Source of the DNA: a bacterium
GTDB lineage: Bacteria > Elusimicrobiota > Elusimicrobia > Elusimicrobiales > UBA9959
Assembly: GCA_021811315.1 (NCBI GenBank)
Contig: JAJZPF010000028.1
Location: 1-38,180, forward strand
Direction: 5' to 3'
DNA: 38,180 nt
The notes under the pieces are model-generated. The model made no database searches. It was not told the DNA's origin and worked only from the letters and a program-made list of their open reading frames with translations. Shown piece after piece: positions 38,045-38,180 of the stretch. Within the stretch, counting starts at the first letter, position 1. The number at the start of each line of letters is the position of its first letter. Both the position numbers and the translations under genes were made by a program.

Positions 38045-38180
38045 CTTTTTCGGAATCGGGTAGGAGGCGGGTGATTAGTTCACCCGCCGTCCTCACCACA
38101 CCACCGTACGTACCGTTCGGTATACGGCGGTTCATCAGAACTAATAGGCCGAGGAAAGCCGCCTGCTTAAGCTAGGGAAT
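38045..38180 (-). mobile_element. 3' end of a group II intron (domains V and VI), cut by the window edge
   Basis: Reading leftward, a domain V-like hairpin (about 38098-38133) begins GAACCGCCGTATACC, has a GAAC loop and a GT bulge and ends ACGTACGGTGGTGTG, with a CGC triad as in group IIC introns. It is followed by a domain VI-like stem GGCGGGTGA/TCACCCGCC (38066-38088) and the phrase CTCCTACCCGATT, which recalls IIC intron 3' ends. The rest of the intron, with any reverse transcriptase gene, would lie right of the window. An open frame across this region is a by-product. Confidence 0.7.

Noticed and set aside
37622-38074. 150-codon plus-strand open frame
   Set aside because: No start signal, low-complexity Arg/Ala/Gly translation, and it runs through strong hairpins and the intron end.
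37917-38135. Short minus-strand frame whose end (RHLDIVRDYFAQHPEE) faintly resembles GrpB/UPF0157
   Set aside because: Its first half is the group II intron domain V/VI region; the resemblance is about 17 residues and stops at a stop codon.
1-38180. CRISPR array or rRNA genes
   Set aside because: No regularly spaced repeats and no rRNA sequence seen.

Overview
The window looks like chromosomal DNA of a GC-rich, diderm (outer-membrane) bacterium. Evidence for an outer membrane is the set of lipoproteins, an outer-membrane beta-barrel and a polysaccharide export lipoprotein. Gene content and style (short spacers, exopolysaccharide genes, bactofilin plus M23 peptidase, frequent small palindromes) would fit Elusimicrobiota or a similar lineage, but that assignment is a guess and no marker here proves it.

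Layout. (1) 0.2-7.0 kb: exopolysaccharide cluster: BY-kinase/co-polymerase (Wzc type), short OPX export lipoprotein, O-antigen ligase/polymerase-like membrane protein, LMW tyrosine phosphatase, beta-barrel and FecR-like secreted protein. (2) 7.1-10.2 kb: a small accessory zone with a secreted TIM-barrel protein, an orphan HigA-like antitoxin, a RAYT (Y1, REP-associated) transposase, a zeta-type kinase with an overlapping 49-residue partner, and six copies of a GAGGCGAAGCCTC-type palindrome between 4.6 and 10.2 kb. (3) 10.2-23.6 kb: thrS and tRNA-Val, then a complete IS (perfect 22-bp ends, 8-bp target duplication) sitting exactly at the stop codon of queF, and a tight leftward gene string ileS-lspA-TPR lipoprotein-membrane glycosyltransferase fusion-MA-type peptidase-copA-queF. 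(4) 23.7-26.2 kb: a rightward group starting with a Y1-transposase-like protein that has lost its catalytic residues, then a small membrane protein, a cyclic-nucleotide-binding protein and an AI-2E family transporter. (5) 26.2-32.9 kb, leftward: single-domain response regulator, tRNA-Leu, polysaccharide deacetylase, ABC exporter pair, PpiD-like chaperone, bactofilin, M23 peptidase and an unknown membrane protein. (6) 33.0-38.2 kb: tRNA-Glu followed by a visibly AT-richer leftward four-gene string (HEPN-like protein, Abi_C protein, membrane metallophosphoesterase, membrane HEAT-repeat protein), then about 770 bp of GC-rich hairpin-forming DNA without a gene, and the 3' end of a group II intron running off the window.

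The best candidate for an undescribed system is the four-gene string at 33.3-37.3 kb: two neighbouring proteins each carry an R-N-x(n)-H HEPN-type motif, one belongs to the abortive-infection Abi_C family, and two membrane proteins follow. Second is the apparent domestication of a Y1/RAYT-like protein (23.7 kb) in a window that also holds an intact RAYT with its palindromes. Several starts in the window sit 6-7 nt after a -10 box, which points to leaderless transcripts. All family calls were made by eye from the sequence; no database was searched.
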